Shown: piece by piece, positions 8,193-18,063 of the stretch
How positions within the stretch are numbered: position 1 is the first letter of the stretch
Layout of the letters: each line of letters begins with the position of its first letter
Assembly: GCA_934675625.1 (NCBI GenBank)
Contig: CAKURH010000001.1
Span: 1 to 64,000, forward strand
DNA: 64,000 nt
From: an uncultured Kiritimatiellota bacterium
Lineage (GTDB): Bacteria; Verrucomicrobiota; Kiritimatiellia; RFP12; UBA1067
Direction of reading: 5' to 3'
Notes under the pieces: model-generated
Database searches by the model: none
Told to the model about the DNA's origin: nothing
The model's input: the letters and a program-made list of their open reading frames with translations, nothing else
Program-made: the position numbers and the translations under genes

Positions 8193-9356
8193 TTAGGGTT
8201 TCGAGGCGCGGCGGCGGTAGGCTGACATGGTTTGGCCCGTTGCGCGCTTGAAGAGCGTCTTCAGGTGCGCTTCGCTGTTGAAGCCGCAGCGTTCGCCGAG
8301 ACGCGCGAGCGGCAGGTCGCTCGTGCGGAGCAGCTCCTTGACGTGATCGAGCCGGGCGCGCTGGAGCGTCTTCGCCGCCGTCGTGCCGAGCACGTCGCGG
8401 AAGTGCAGTTCCAGCAGGCGTTCGGAGGTGCCGGCCGCGCGCGCGATGTCGGCGATGCGGATCGGTTCGGCGGCATGGCGGCGAATGAACTCCGTCGCCA
8501 GGGCCACGGTGCGTGCCGTGCCCGTGACGTCGGCCGTGGAGACGCGCGCCACGACATCGCGGACGCCGTAGCGGATCGGCTCCCGCGCGACGCGCGCCCC
8601 CCGCAGCAGACGCTCCAGCGTCTCGACCGCGAGATGTCCGCCGTCGTTGAAGTCGGGCCAGACGCTCGTGAGCGTCGGAATCGTGTTCTCGCAGATGTAC
8701 TCCTCGTTGTCGACGCCCACGAGCAGCAGCTGTTCGGGAATCTTCAGCCCCGCCGTGCGGCAGGTGTCGATGACGTCCTTCGCCCGCTGGTCGAATTCCG
8801 CGAAGACGCCGCAGGGCTTGGGCAGGTTCGTCAGCCAGCGCGCCAGGTCGGCCGTGCCGCGCGCGGGCGGATCGTAGATGTCGACGTCCAGCCCCTGTGC
8901 GGCCAGCGTCTCGCGAAACGCCGCGCAGCGGCGACGGAGGAACGGGTTGCAGACCGTCGCCGGAACGTAGGCGAAGTGGCGGAGTCTCTTGCCGAGGAGA
9001 AGTTCGGCGGCGGCCCGTCCGATGGCTGCGTTGTCACAGCAGACGTGGCGCACGGCAAGGCGCGGCTCGTCGGGGTCACCCGACGTGTCGTCGTAGGCGG
9101 CGATCAGCGCGCGTAGTCCGGCGTCCGCGAGACGGCGGGCCTGCGGCGGCGTGAGCGGGCGGTCGGTGATCAGTCCGTCCGGCCGCCAGCGGACGAGGTC
9201 GGCGAGGCGGTTCAGGGGATGCCCGTGCAGAAGCCGCACGTCCCAGCGGGGACGCTGCGCGGCGGCGTGGAGGACGCCGCCGAGGAGGTCGCGCGCGGCC
9301 TTTTGGCGCAAGTCGACCTGAACGAGGATGTGAAGGGTGTCTGACGACGGCTTCAT
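8193..9356 (-). CDS. XylR-type AraC-family transcriptional regulator
   Basis: This 387-aa regulator has an N-terminal periplasmic-binding-protein-like domain (HILVQVDLRQKAARDLLGGV onward) and a C-terminal AraC domain ending in RLGERCGFNSEAHLKTLFKRATGQTMSAYRRR. It resembles the regulator at 1411 in layout but is divergent in sequence. The ATG at 9356 is chosen because an extended -10 (TGGTATACT) ends 11 nt upstream on the minus strand. It is divergent from the rhamnosidase/GH2/LamG operon at 9485, so control of that operon by a released sugar is the simplest inference. Confidence 0.9.
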   Translation of the reverse strand: MKPSSDTLHILVQVDLRQKAARDLLGGVLHAAAQRPRWDVRLLHGHPLNRLADLVRWRPDGLITDRPLTPPQARRLADAGLRALIAAYDDTSGDPDEPRLAVRHVCCDNAAIGRAAAELLLGKRLRHFAYVPATVCNPFLRRRCAAFRETLAAQGLDVDIYDPPARGTADLARWLTNLPKPCGVFAEFDQRAKDVIDTCRTAGLKIPEQLLLVGVDNEEYICENTIPTLTSVWPDFNDGGHLAVETLERLLRGARVAREPIRYGVRDVVARVSTADVTGTARTVALATEFIRRHAAEPIRIADIARAAGTSERLLELHFRDVLGTTAAKTLQRARLDHVKELLRTSDLPLARLGERCGFNSEAHLKTLFKRATGQTMSAYRRRASKP

Positions 9357-9367
9357 GTTCGCCGGAC

Positions 9368-9376
9368 AGTATACCA
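9368..9376 (-). promoter_or_regulatory. Extended -10 of the second XylR-type regulator
   Basis: On the minus strand TGGTATACT ends 11 nt before the ATG at 9356. No Shine-Dalgarno is visible in the short leader. Confidence 0.55.
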
Positions 9377-9448
9377 TATTTCCAACGCCAAGGTCGCAAA
9401 AAGCACATGCGGTTCGTAAAACAGGACAAGATTTTTCGGGAAAACAAA

Positions 9449-9477
9449 TTGCCCGAACGGCCGCCGTATGCTATACT
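9449..9477 (+). promoter_or_regulatory. Promoter of the rhamnosidase operon
   Basis: A -35 TTGCCC (9449-9454) and -10 TATACT (9472-9477) are separated by exactly 17 bp, with a TGC extension of the -10. The -10 ends 7 nt before the ATG at 9485, predicting a leaderless message. Confidence 0.7.
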
Positions 9478-9484
9478 TCACCTC

Positions 9485-11245
9485 ATGATGCTGACAAGAG
9501 GATTTTTTGCCTTGATTCTGACGGCTGTCGTGTCCGGCCTGTCGTCGTCCGCCGCGCGTGCGGGCGAGACGCCGGACCCGCGCGTGCGCGCCTACGTCGA
9601 CCCGGTGCGCGTCGTCTGGCAGACCGAGGCGCGGGCGCGCGACGACGGCTGGCCGGCGCGCGCGCGGGTCGAGGGCGCCGCGCGGCTGCTGGCGCCCAAG
9701 TTCGGGCAGGTCTGCGAGGGGCCGTTCGGGAAGGCTAGCGGTGCGCGGCTCGCGAACGGCGGGGAGGACGCGGGGCTCATGCTCGACTTCGGCCGCGAGC
9801 TGCACGGCGGGCTCCAGCTCGGCGTCAGCCCCGGCGGGACGGCGCGCGCGCGGCTGCGCGTGCGCTTCGGCGAGTCGGTCGCCGAGGCGATGAGCTCGGT
9901 CGGCGAGAGGGGCGCCTCGAACGACCACGCGCTGCGCGACTTCGTCGTGGAGGTGCCGTCGTTCGGCACGCTGGAGGTCGGCTGCACGGGCTTCCGCTTC
10001 GTGCGCCTCGACCTCGTCAGCGGCGGCGAGGTCGGCCTCGAGTTCGTGCGGGCGGTGTCCCTGATGCGCCCGATGCGGCGGGTCGGCTCCTTCCGCTCGT
10101 CCGACGGGCGGCTGGACCGCGTCTTCGAGACGGCCGTGCGCACGGTGCACCTCTGCTGCCAGGACTACCTGTGGGACGGCATCAAGCGCGACCGGCTCGT
10201 CTGGGTCGGCGACATGCACCCGGAGATGGCGGTGGTCCTGAACGTGTTCGGCGCGGCGGAGATCGTCCCGCGGTCGCTGGAGTACGCGATCGCCGTGACG
10301 CCGCCGGACCGGTGGATGAACACGATGGCGCCCTACACGCTGTGGTTCGTGCGCAACCTCGCCGCGTGGTGCCGCTACACGGGGCGGGCGGACCTCCTGC
10401 GCCGCCACGCGGCCTACTTCCGCGCGACGCTTGCGCACGTCGCGACGGCGGTCTCGCCGGACGGCGAGTGGACGGCCGGCAAGTTCCTCGACTGGCCGAA
10501 CCAGCGCAACCCTGAGGCCGTGGCGGCCGGGATGCAGGGGCTCCTGGCCCTCGCGTGCGACGACGCGGCGGACCTGCTCGGCCGCCTCGGCGACGGCGGG
10601 GAGGCGCGGGCGTGGCGCGGGCGCGCGGAGGCCGCGCGCCGCGTCCGGGCGGACGCGCACGGCTCGAAGGCGGCGGCGGCGATGCTCGCGCTCGGCGGCT
10701 GCCTCGACCCGCAGGCGGCCTTCCGCGACGTCCTCGGGCGGGACGGCCACCGGGGCGTCTCGACGTTCTACGGCTACTACATGCTGGAGGCGATGAGCCT
10801 GGCGGGCGAGGGGCGGCGCGCGCTCGACACGGTGCGCGACTACTGGGGCGGCATGCTCGACGTCGGCGCGACGAGCTTCTGGGAGAACTTCGACCTCGCG
10901 TGGACGAACGGCTGCTTCCGCATCGACGAGCTGCCCGTCGCGGGCAAGAGGGACGTCCACGGTGACTGTGGCGAGTTCTGCTACCCGGGCTTCCGGCACT
11001 CGCTCTGCCACGGCTGGGCGGGCGGCCCCGCCACGTGGTGCATCGGCCGCGTCCTCGGCATCCGGCCGGTCGCGGACGGCTGCCGCCGCGTGGAGGTGAG
11101 GCCCTGCCTCGGCGACCTCGCCTGGGCGGAGGGGGCGATGGCGCTGCCGGACGGCGGCGCGGTGCGGGTGCGGGCCGCGCGGCGCGCGGACGGGACGCTG
11201 GACGTGCAGGTCGAGGCGCCGGACGGCGTGGAGGTCGTCCGGTGA
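9485..11245 (+). CDS. Secreted alpha-L-rhamnosidase-like glycosidase (GH78)
   Basis: This 586-aa enzyme should release terminal L-rhamnose. The GH78 signature DGIKRDRLVWVGDMHPE starts at Asp 231. Other conserved positions are Glu 467 in SFWENFDLAW and His 509 in SLCHGWAGGPATW, equivalent to the SLNH-like motif of GH78, in an (alpha/alpha)6 barrel. The N-terminus from 9485 is a clear signal peptide (FFALILTAVVSGLSSSAARA). It is shorter than typical GH78 proteins and has only a small N-terminal beta domain. The start follows the TTGCCC/TATACT promoter. The next gene overlaps by 4 nt (GTGA). L-rhamnosidase activity is inferred from family signatures. Confidence 0.82.
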   Translation: MMLTRGFFALILTAVVSGLSSSAARAGETPDPRVRAYVDPVRVVWQTEARARDDGWPARARVEGAARLLAPKFGQVCEGPFGKASGARLANGGEDAGLMLDFGRELHGGLQLGVSPGGTARARLRVRFGESVAEAMSSVGERGASNDHALRDFVVEVPSFGTLEVGCTGFRFVRLDLVSGGEVGLEFVRAVSLMRPMRRVGSFRSSDGRLDRVFETAVRTVHLCCQDYLWDGIKRDRLVWVGDMHPEMAVVLNVFGAAEIVPRSLEYAIAVTPPDRWMNTMAPYTLWFVRNLAAWCRYTGRADLLRRHAAYFRATLAHVATAVSPDGEWTAGKFLDWPNQRNPEAVAAGMQGLLALACDDAADLLGRLGDGGEARAWRGRAEAARRVRADAHGSKAAAAMLALGGCLDPQAAFRDVLGRDGHRGVSTFYGYYMLEAMSLAGEGRRALDTVRDYWGGMLDVGATSFWENFDLAWTNGCFRIDELPVAGKRDVHGDCGEFCYPGFRHSLCHGWAGGPATWCIGRVLGIRPVADGCRRVEVRPCLGDLAWAEGAMALPDGGAVRVRAARRADGTLDVQVEAPDGVEVVR

Positions 11246-14200
11246 CGAACCTCCGCATTTACCTCACTGCGGGGGTTGGCTTCCTCGCGCTGGCGCTCGC
11301 GGGAACGGGCCGCCTCTGCGCGCAGGGCGCGGACGAGGCCCCGGCAGAGGAAGTGGTCGAGCGCCGCACGTCGCTGAACGGCACATGGAAGTTTTCGGGG
11401 CTGGTCGCCGCGCCGCGCCCGTTCGGTTCGCTCACGGACAAGGAGCGTGAACGCCTGTCGCCGATGACGGACGATGCGGACTGGCAGACGATTCCCGTGC
11501 CGCGCGACTGGTGGACGCTGCCGAAATATGAAACCTACCGAAGCGGGCCTTTCGACACGAACCGCGTCTACTTCTGCGGCTTCTATCGCAAGGCGTTTGC
11601 GGTCGCGACGCCGCGCGACGGACGGCGGCGGTTTCTGCGGTTCGAGGAAATTGGCGCGGAGGCGGAGCTGTTCGTCAACGGACGGTTTGTCGCGCACCAC
11701 CTCGGCGATTTCGTGCCGTTCGAGGCCGAGGTGACGGATTTCCTCGTCGCCGGGACGAACCTCGTCGCCCTGCGCGTCCGTGCTGACTACGCGCCGCTCG
11801 TGCCGCCGCCGAACAAGCCGCCCTACACGCGCCCCTATGGTGCGCACTGGGATCGCTACGCGATCAAGGGCGGCCTTTGGCACAACGTCACGCTGATCGA
11901 GACGCCGTCCGTCCGTCTGACCGAAGTGCGCGTCGATCCGGCGGAAGACCTGTCGTCGGTGCGCATCCGCCTCGTCGTCGACAACGCGGGCGGGCGGCTG
12001 GACGGCACGCTCACCGCCACGTGGGCGGCGGACACGGCGGCGAACGCGGCACGCCCCGTCGCCACCAGTCGGGAGACGGTGTGCGCGTCGGGGCGGACGG
12101 ATCTCACGCTGGACCTCGCGGCGGGCGGACGCAAGCCTTGGTCGCTTGAGGCGCCGAATCTCCATTCCCTCGTCCTCGTGCTGACGGATGCCGCCGGACG
12201 CGTCCGCGCCACGCAGCGGGTGCGCCTCGGCCTCCGCACGATGCGCGTCCGCAACGGACGCTTTGAACTCAACGGCGCACCGGTTTACCTCGTCGGCGAC
12301 TCGCTGCATTCCCACAAGTACGGTGGGCGCGGACGCGACAATCTGGCGGACATCCGCCGTGACCTCGCGGCGTGGAAGGCGAACGGCGTCAACCTGCTGC
12401 GGACGGCGCATGCGCCGGCGATTCCCGAAGTCTACGATATGGCCGACGAGCTGGGGCTGATGATCTACGACGAATGGTGCATGAGCTTCTGCAACACGTT
12501 GGACGAAGCGGCGTTCGAGCGAAACAACCTCCCGGCACTGGCGGCCTTTGTCCGCCGTGACTACAACCACGCAAGCGTCGTGTGCTGGAGCCTTGGAAAC
12601 GAGGTGAAACACCAATCGCCCGAAGTCGGGCGGCAGCTCGATCTCCAGTACGATCTCGTCAAGCGTCTGGACGGGCAGAACCGTCCGGCCTGCGCCTTTT
12701 CGGGCGTGGCCGACGTCTGGCTCTACGGCACGGCGCGACGCAAGACTGACTTTCTCGACACGCACCGCTACCACGGCATCGATTCACGCAGCTGGACGGA
12801 GTGGTTTCCGGCGATGAACGCATTCTACGCGCAGATGGCGGCGACGTATGGACGGGACGGACGCCTGGATCTGCCGCTGTTTCTGGGTGAGTGCGTCGGC
12901 GCGGGCTGGGGCATCCGTTCCGATGACGGGATGCGTCCGGGTGCTGTCGCGCGTTACGTGGACTGGTCGCGTCGCCCCTGTTCATGGGGCAAGTCGGAAG
13001 GGATGCCGTTCGCCGGCGCGACAGGGCTTTTGCCGATTCTCGATTCGGCGCGGGGGCGGCATTACCTGCAAGGCTATCTCGCGACGCGCCTGGTTGACCT
13101 GTTCCGCCAGGATCGGCGGCTCGCGGGCTTCGCGCCTTGGTTCGCCGATCCGACGGTGCCGGGGTGGATGCGTTGGACGCAGCCGACGTATCCGCTGTTG
13201 CGGAATGACGCCACGGACAGCGGACGGCTGATGTTCCGCCAATTGTTTGCGGGCGAGACGCGGCGCATCGACTGTGTGCTTGTAAACGACACGGCGCAGA
13301 CGTTGGTCGGATTACGTGCGCACGTGTCGTTTGCAGACGGTTCGCGGGAGGTTCCGCTGACGTCGGTGGATGTGGGTGTGGCCGGGCCGTTTGCGGAAGC
13401 TGTCCGTCCGTTGGATCTGACGTTGCCGCCGGACGTGGCGGGTGATGGCGAGATCCGTCTGCGCGTCGTCGATGCCGCCGGACGCGACAGCCGCAACGCC
13501 TATTCCGTGCGTGTGCACCGTCGCGCCGAGGCGACTGCGCCCGTGGCGGACGCGGCGGCACACGAGATGGTGCTTTATGCGGCGGACGCCACGTTGGAGG
13601 CGGTCTGTCGCCGTCTAGGTCTCCGCGCACGAGTTTGGCCGGACGGTGCCGAACTGCCGGAATCGGGAACGCTCGTCGTGCCGCCGGGCGCGGCGGTGCG
13701 GTCGGATCGCGAACTGGCGGCCTTCGTCCGGCGCGGCGGCACGTTGCTGGCGTTGGAGCCGGACGGATTGACGCCGCCGGGGTTTCCGTTCCTGCGTCTG
13801 CGTGCCGCGCCGAACCACTTGGTCGAGCCAGTGTCCGTCGCGCATCCTGTCTTCGACGGTCTGACGGCGTCGGACTTCGATACGTGGGCGGAGCGTCCGA
13901 ATGGGCACGTCGTCGAACGTGTCCTCGCGCCGATCGACGCGGGTGTGCTGGCGGCGCGTCCGCGCTACATCAAGGACGCGGCGGGCATGGCGTTGGCCGA
14001 GTATCGCTTCGGCGCGGGACGGTATGTGGTCTCGACGGTCGCGGCACACGGCCTTTGGGGCGTCAATCCGGCGGCGACGCGGTATCTGCGCAACTTGCTC
14101 GCCTCTGTTGTGGGCGGACAGCACGACGGGGCGGCGGCGCCCATGCTCGATCCGCCGGATTTTCGCCCGACGCCGACGGCACTCAGCGACGATCCGCTGG

Positions 14201-14610
14201 TCGTGCAACGTGCAGATGCGCCGCCGCGCCGCATCGATTTCCCGGCGGCGGTGACGAACGCGCCGTTCAAGATCCTGTTCTTCGGAAAGGACAAGGCGAA
14301 GCTTGCGACGAACCGCTACCGCTACCTGACGCTGACGTTCGCAAGCCGGTCGAAAGGATTGGTCGACATCACGATTCCAGAAAGAGGCCATCGCAACCGC
14401 CTGACGACGACGCTGCCGCTCGCCTGTTCGGATGGTGCGCCGGTGACGGTGCGGCTGGATCTCGAAAAGGACTTCCGTTTTGCGCGGCCGGGGACGTTTT
14501 CGCTGTCCGAGGCGCGTGGCGAGATCATCCTCTACAATGGCTACGAAAAAGATCAGGGTTCTCCGCGTCCGCCGGCGTCATTCACGCTCCATGAGGTGAA
14601 GTTTGAATGA
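11242..14610 (+). CDS. Secreted GH2 family glycosidase (beta-galactosidase-like)
   Basis: This is a 1122-aa glycoside hydrolase family 2 protein. GTG at 11242 overlaps the previous stop and is followed by a signal peptide (GVGFLALALAGTGRLCAQG). The sugar-binding, immunoglobulin-like and TIM-barrel domains follow in the usual order. The acid/base is Glu 454 in WSLGNEV and the nucleophile is Glu 550 in LFLGEC. The C-terminal 400 residues are an additional region with a ThuA/GATase-like look around 800-1000 (LVVPPGAAVRSDRELAAFVRRGG). Translational coupling to GH78 suggests both act on one rhamnose-containing glycan. Specificity (galactoside, glucuronide or other) is not determined. Confidence 0.82.
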   Translation: MTNLRIYLTAGVGFLALALAGTGRLCAQGADEAPAEEVVERRTSLNGTWKFSGLVAAPRPFGSLTDKERERLSPMTDDADWQTIPVPRDWWTLPKYETYRSGPFDTNRVYFCGFYRKAFAVATPRDGRRRFLRFEEIGAEAELFVNGRFVAHHLGDFVPFEAEVTDFLVAGTNLVALRVRADYAPLVPPPNKPPYTRPYGAHWDRYAIKGGLWHNVTLIETPSVRLTEVRVDPAEDLSSVRIRLVVDNAGGRLDGTLTATWAADTAANAARPVATSRETVCASGRTDLTLDLAAGGRKPWSLEAPNLHSLVLVLTDAAGRVRATQRVRLGLRTMRVRNGRFELNGAPVYLVGDSLHSHKYGGRGRDNLADIRRDLAAWKANGVNLLRTAHAPAIPEVYDMADELGLMIYDEWCMSFCNTLDEAAFERNNLPALAAFVRRDYNHASVVCWSLGNEVKHQSPEVGRQLDLQYDLVKRLDGQNRPACAFSGVADVWLYGTARRKTDFLDTHRYHGIDSRSWTEWFPAMNAFYAQMAATYGRDGRLDLPLFLGECVGAGWGIRSDDGMRPGAVARYVDWSRRPCSWGKSEGMPFAGATGLLPILDSARGRHYLQGYLATRLVDLFRQDRRLAGFAPWFADPTVPGWMRWTQPTYPLLRNDATDSGRLMFRQLFAGETRRIDCVLVNDTAQTLVGLRAHVSFADGSREVPLTSVDVGVAGPFAEAVRPLDLTLPPDVAGDGEIRLRVVDAAGRDSRNAYSVRVHRRAEATAPVADAAAHEMVLYAADATLEAVCRRLGLRARVWPDGAELPESGTLVVPPGAAVRSDRELAAFVRRGGTLLALEPDGLTPPGFPFLRLRAAPNHLVEPVSVAHPVFDGLTASDFDTWAERPNGHVVERVLAPIDAGVLAARPRYIKDAAGMALAEYRFGAGRYVVSTVAAHGLWGVNPAATRYLRNLLASVVGGQHDGAAAPMLDPPDFRPTPTALSDDPLVVQRADAPPRRIDFPAAVTNAPFKILFFGKDKAKLATNRYRYLTLTFASRSKGLVDITIPERGHRNRLTTTLPLACSDGAPVTVRLDLEKDFRFARPGTFSLSEARGEIILYNGYEKDQGSPRPPASFTLHEVKFE

Positions 14611-14707
14611 CTGGGGAAGGCCGTGGAAGCGCACACGGAGGCACGGAGAGACGGAGAAAGACGACGTGCAGATTTTCAGGATAAACGAAAGAAAGGAAAC
14701 AAACGAA

Positions 14708-17464
14708 ATGAAGACAGAAGTTCTGGGATTGGTGGCGGCTGTGTTGTGCGGTCTGTCGGCCGTGGCGGCGCATGACGCGACGAACGACTGGAACGTCGCG
14801 ACGGGCGATGCGGCGGAGGCCGCGAACTTCAGTCCGGCGACGGCACCGGGCGCGACGGGCCTCGTCCGCGTCGGGAACGGCGGCACGCTGTCGGTGACGA
14901 GCGACCTCGCGTGGGGTGCGCTGTGGGTCGGCACGGCATCGGCGGACGGTGCGGTCGAGCAGACGGCGGGGACGCTGACGTTGTCCGAACCCGGCACGGC
15001 GTCGGGCGACGGCACGTTGCGGCTGGGCGATACGAAAGGTTGCCTTGGCACGTATCGGCTGACGGACGGCACGCTGGACGTTCAGAAGGGCAACCCGCAG
15101 ATTGGCGTGAATGGCGACGGCCTCTTGTCGGTTGCGGGCGGCACGTTCCGCGCCGTAGGGTATCCGTCCGTCGGACGGTATGCCGCGGCTTATGGCCAAC
15201 TCCTTCAGACAGGAGGCTTCGTGGATCTTTCGTCGGCCTCGCAACTGACGGTAGGCGAGAGTGGCGTCGGCACGTTGACGCTCGCAGGCGGTGCGGCGCA
15301 GGTGAAGAAGATGGTCGTCGGTGCGGGCGAGACGGGGCGTGGCCTCGTCAACCTGTGCGCGGGCGGTTCGCTGTCCGTGGGCGCAGTGTCGGGTGGCAAG
15401 GCCACGGACACGCGCTTCAACGCCGTGGGCGGGACACTGAAACCGCAGTCCTCTGCCGAGAGCGTACCGGACTGGTTTGCGGGCGTTCCCGTCACGGTCG
15501 GTGCGGGCGGCCTCGTTGTCGATACGGACGGCAAAACGGCAACGCTCGCCGCGCCGCTCTCCGCCTCGCGGCTTGTGGCGGAGAATCTTGCGCACCGGTG
15601 GAGCTTCAACGGCGACTGGACGGATTCCGTCGGCGCGCAGGATGCGATGGCGGCGGGGGCACAGGCGGATCAGATTGCGTTCGCGGATGGCGAAGTGCGT
15701 TTGCCGGGGCTCGGCAAGGGACAGGCCACGCTTGCGCTCGGCGCGGGTGTCGTGCCGAGCGGATTGGACGGCGTGACGATCGAGCTGTGGGCGACGCCTG
15801 AAGAGACGCGCATCTGGTCGCGCGTCTTCACGGCGGCTTCGGCGGACGGGGCTCAGACGCTGTATCTTGCGTGGGCGAATGACCAGAACGTCGAGAAGGG
15901 TGCGTTTTGCCTGAAGGCGAACGGCGAGACGCTGTGGAACAACACGTCGGATTTTGCGCCGCTTGCGTTGGGGCGGAAGTGGCATTTCGCCTTCGTCTTC
16001 GCGAAGTCCGGCGCGGGCTGGACGGTGACGGCGCTGAAGCAGGATCCGCGCACGGGCTTCCGCGTCCAGAGCGAGACGAAGACGATCGCATCGGGCGACT
16101 GGGATCCGGCGAGCCTGTTCAGCGGCTTCTTCAACCTCGGCTATTCGGCCAATGACGCGGATGCCTGTGCGCGCTATGACGAGGTGCGCGTCTGGAAGGT
16201 CGCCCTCACCGAAAGCGAGCTGCTGGAGTCGGCGACGCGCGGGCCGGATGCGGACTTCGCGACGCCGCCGGTTCTCCGCAAGGCGGGCGACGGGACGCTT
16301 GCGCTGACGGCGGCGGCGTCCTATGCGGGCGCGACGGACGTCACGGCGGGCACATTGGCTTTGGCAACGCCGGAAATGCCAGTTCATCGGTGGCATGAGA
16401 CCATTGAACTGCCGGGCGGCGCACACGGTACGGCGTACAGGGCGCTCGGCAAGGGGCTGTTGCCGACGACGGAGGCCGGCTTCACGCTGGAACTCTGGGC
16501 TACGTTGCACGAGGCACGCAATTGGTCGCGGCTCTTCACGTTCGCCGATGAGGGCAATGCGAACGGCTTCTTCATGACGTGGGTGAGCGGCACGGACAAC
16601 TCGAAGGACATGATCGGTCTGCGTCAGCAGAAGACAACGACCGTCAGCAACAAGATGGCACCCTACGAACTGGAGGTTCCCTATCATGTGACCGTTGTCT
16701 GCGTGAAGGTTGAAGACGCCTGGAAATTCCGCTTCTACAAGCGGAACGTCCGCACGGGTGACTTGGAGAAGACCTACGAAATGAAGACGCCGGATGGTTG
16801 GACGCCGTCAGCGCTTGCGGCCTGCGCGTTCAACCTCGGCTGGTCGACGGACAGCGGGAACGACGATGCGGCGGCGCGTTACGACGAGATCCGCATTTGG
16901 AATCGTGCGTTCACCGAAGCCGACGTGGTGGCGTCGGGTTGTGCGGGTGCGGATCGTCTGCCGTTCTTCGTATCGGAAGATGCGACGTGCAGCGCCTTGC
17001 CGGAAGCAACGGATCTCGTGGTGGCGGACGGGGCGACCGTTGCGCTTGGCGGCGCGTCGCAGACCGTGAAAACCCTGTCGGGTGCGGGCACGGTGTCCGG
17101 ATCGGGCACGCTGACGGCGACGGCGGGCATCTTTCCCGGCGGCTCGGGTGCGATTGGCGAGCTGACGCTGGCGGCGGACGTGAAGGTGGTCGGCGAGGTT
17201 GTCTTGGACGTGTCGGCGGACGGCATGAGCGACGCACTGGCGTTTGCGGTCGACGGAACCTACGACGTGTCGGGGTTGCGTTTGGCGGTCGCCGATCCGG
17301 CGAAGCTCGATCCGACGAAGCGGTATGCGGTCTTGCGGCCGAACGGTGCGACGTTGCTCGGCGAACCGGATGTATCGGCCCTGCCGGACGGTTGGCGTCT
17401 GCGGTTGAGAAACGGCGTCGTCCAGTTAGCCTGCCGTCGCGGCCTGGCGATTCTGCTACGCTGA
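14708..17464 (+). CDS. Secreted LamG/PATR beta-helix surface protein
   Basis: This 918-aa protein begins with a signal peptide (MKTEVLGLVAAVLCGLSAVAA). Residues about 40-260 are Gly/Thr-rich beta-helix repeats (GTLTL, GTYRLTDGTLDV, GTLTLAGG). Two concanavalin/LamG-like domains follow, with matching ends (ARYDEVRVWKVALTESEL and ARYDEIRIWNRAFTEADV). Between them is an autotransporter-associated beta-strand motif (AGDGTLALTAAASYAGATDVTAGTLAL-like, about residues 555-580). It ends in GLAILLR, like two other secreted proteins here. AAGGAA upstream supports the ATG at 14708. It is the last gene after GH78 and GH2 and probably binds or displays glycan at the surface. The exact role is unknown. Confidence 0.75.
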   Translation: MKTEVLGLVAAVLCGLSAVAAHDATNDWNVATGDAAEAANFSPATAPGATGLVRVGNGGTLSVTSDLAWGALWVGTASADGAVEQTAGTLTLSEPGTASGDGTLRLGDTKGCLGTYRLTDGTLDVQKGNPQIGVNGDGLLSVAGGTFRAVGYPSVGRYAAAYGQLLQTGGFVDLSSASQLTVGESGVGTLTLAGGAAQVKKMVVGAGETGRGLVNLCAGGSLSVGAVSGGKATDTRFNAVGGTLKPQSSAESVPDWFAGVPVTVGAGGLVVDTDGKTATLAAPLSASRLVAENLAHRWSFNGDWTDSVGAQDAMAAGAQADQIAFADGEVRLPGLGKGQATLALGAGVVPSGLDGVTIELWATPEETRIWSRVFTAASADGAQTLYLAWANDQNVEKGAFCLKANGETLWNNTSDFAPLALGRKWHFAFVFAKSGAGWTVTALKQDPRTGFRVQSETKTIASGDWDPASLFSGFFNLGYSANDADACARYDEVRVWKVALTESELLESATRGPDADFATPPVLRKAGDGTLALTAAASYAGATDVTAGTLALATPEMPVHRWHETIELPGGAHGTAYRALGKGLLPTTEAGFTLELWATLHEARNWSRLFTFADEGNANGFFMTWVSGTDNSKDMIGLRQQKTTTVSNKMAPYELEVPYHVTVVCVKVEDAWKFRFYKRNVRTGDLEKTYEMKTPDGWTPSALAACAFNLGWSTDSGNDDAAARYDEIRIWNRAFTEADVVASGCAGADRLPFFVSEDATCSALPEATDLVVADGATVALGGASQTVKTLSGAGTVSGSGTLTATAGIFPGGSGAIGELTLAADVKVVGEVVLDVSADGMSDALAFAVDGTYDVSGLRLAVADPAKLDPTKRYAVLRPNGATLLGEPDVSALPDGWRLRLRNGVVQLACRRGLAILLR

Positions 17465-17613
17465 CATCAAGTTTTCTCGTTTTGGCGCTTCGTTTCGACG
17501 AAAAGCCTTTGCGGACTTTGCGTCAAAAGCCTTTGCGACCTTTGCGTTGAAAAGAAGTATGGGGTGCAAGAACAGTTCGCAGTCTCTGCGAGAGGTCGTC
17601 GGCGCGTGGGGAG

Positions 17614-17724
17614 TCTGCGACGCTGAACACGGAGGTGTTGGAGGAAGGGAGGCACGGAGGTGGTGTGAGGCTTGGGACTCCGTGTCTCACGAACTCCGTC
17701 ACCTCCGTGTTAAACGCCGTAGGC
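17614..17724. repeat. CACGGAG-word palindromic element
   Basis: The left arm TGCGACGCTGAACACGGAGG and the right arm CCTCCGTGTTAAACGCCGTA are imperfect inverted repeats. The interior also pairs (GGCACGGAG with ACTCCGTGTC). The element sits between two co-oriented genes. Confidence 0.75.
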
Positions 17725-18016
17725 AACAGGGCTCTGCCAGACTTTTTGTATTCTAACGCAAAGAACGCAGAGGGGAGAAACGCGAAGAGCGCAAAGACCT
17801 TTGCGACCTTTGCGTTGAAAAGAAGTATGGGGTGCAAGAACAGTTCGCATGTGGTGCGAAGCCAGCCTCTCGCTACGCTCTCCTTGCCCCGCGAAGCGGC
17901 ACCTGTGTTAAAAAACGCCGACCGAGGTGACGCAAAAAAAGCGCAAATAAGGAGAATCGCAAAAAGTGCGTTTGCCCCTTTATATAAAGGGGTTGGTGCA
18001 AGTTTCGGGAAAAGAG

Positions 18017-18057
18017 TTTGCGCGAAATAGACGGCAATTTTTGCGCGAAATAGACGG
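18017..18057. repeat. Two 18-bp direct repeats just upstream of a promoter
   Basis: TTTGCGCGAAATAGACGG occurs at 18017-18034 and again at 18040-18057, a 23-bp period close to two helical turns. The second copy ends 6 bp before the -35 at 18064, the usual place for an activator site. Confidence 0.7.
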
Positions 18058-18063
18058 AAGAAT

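Noticed and set aside
11035..11241. An N-terminal extension of the GH2 gene overlapping GH78 by about 200 bp
   Set aside because: The GTG at 11242 is followed directly by a signal peptide; the extension is an Arg/Gly-rich shadow of GH78.
17975..17992. CCCCTTTATATAAAGGGG as an intrinsic terminator
   Set aside because: The hairpin has no loop-free G+C stem of useful length and no following T run; it may be a protein-binding palindrome, but this is not supported.
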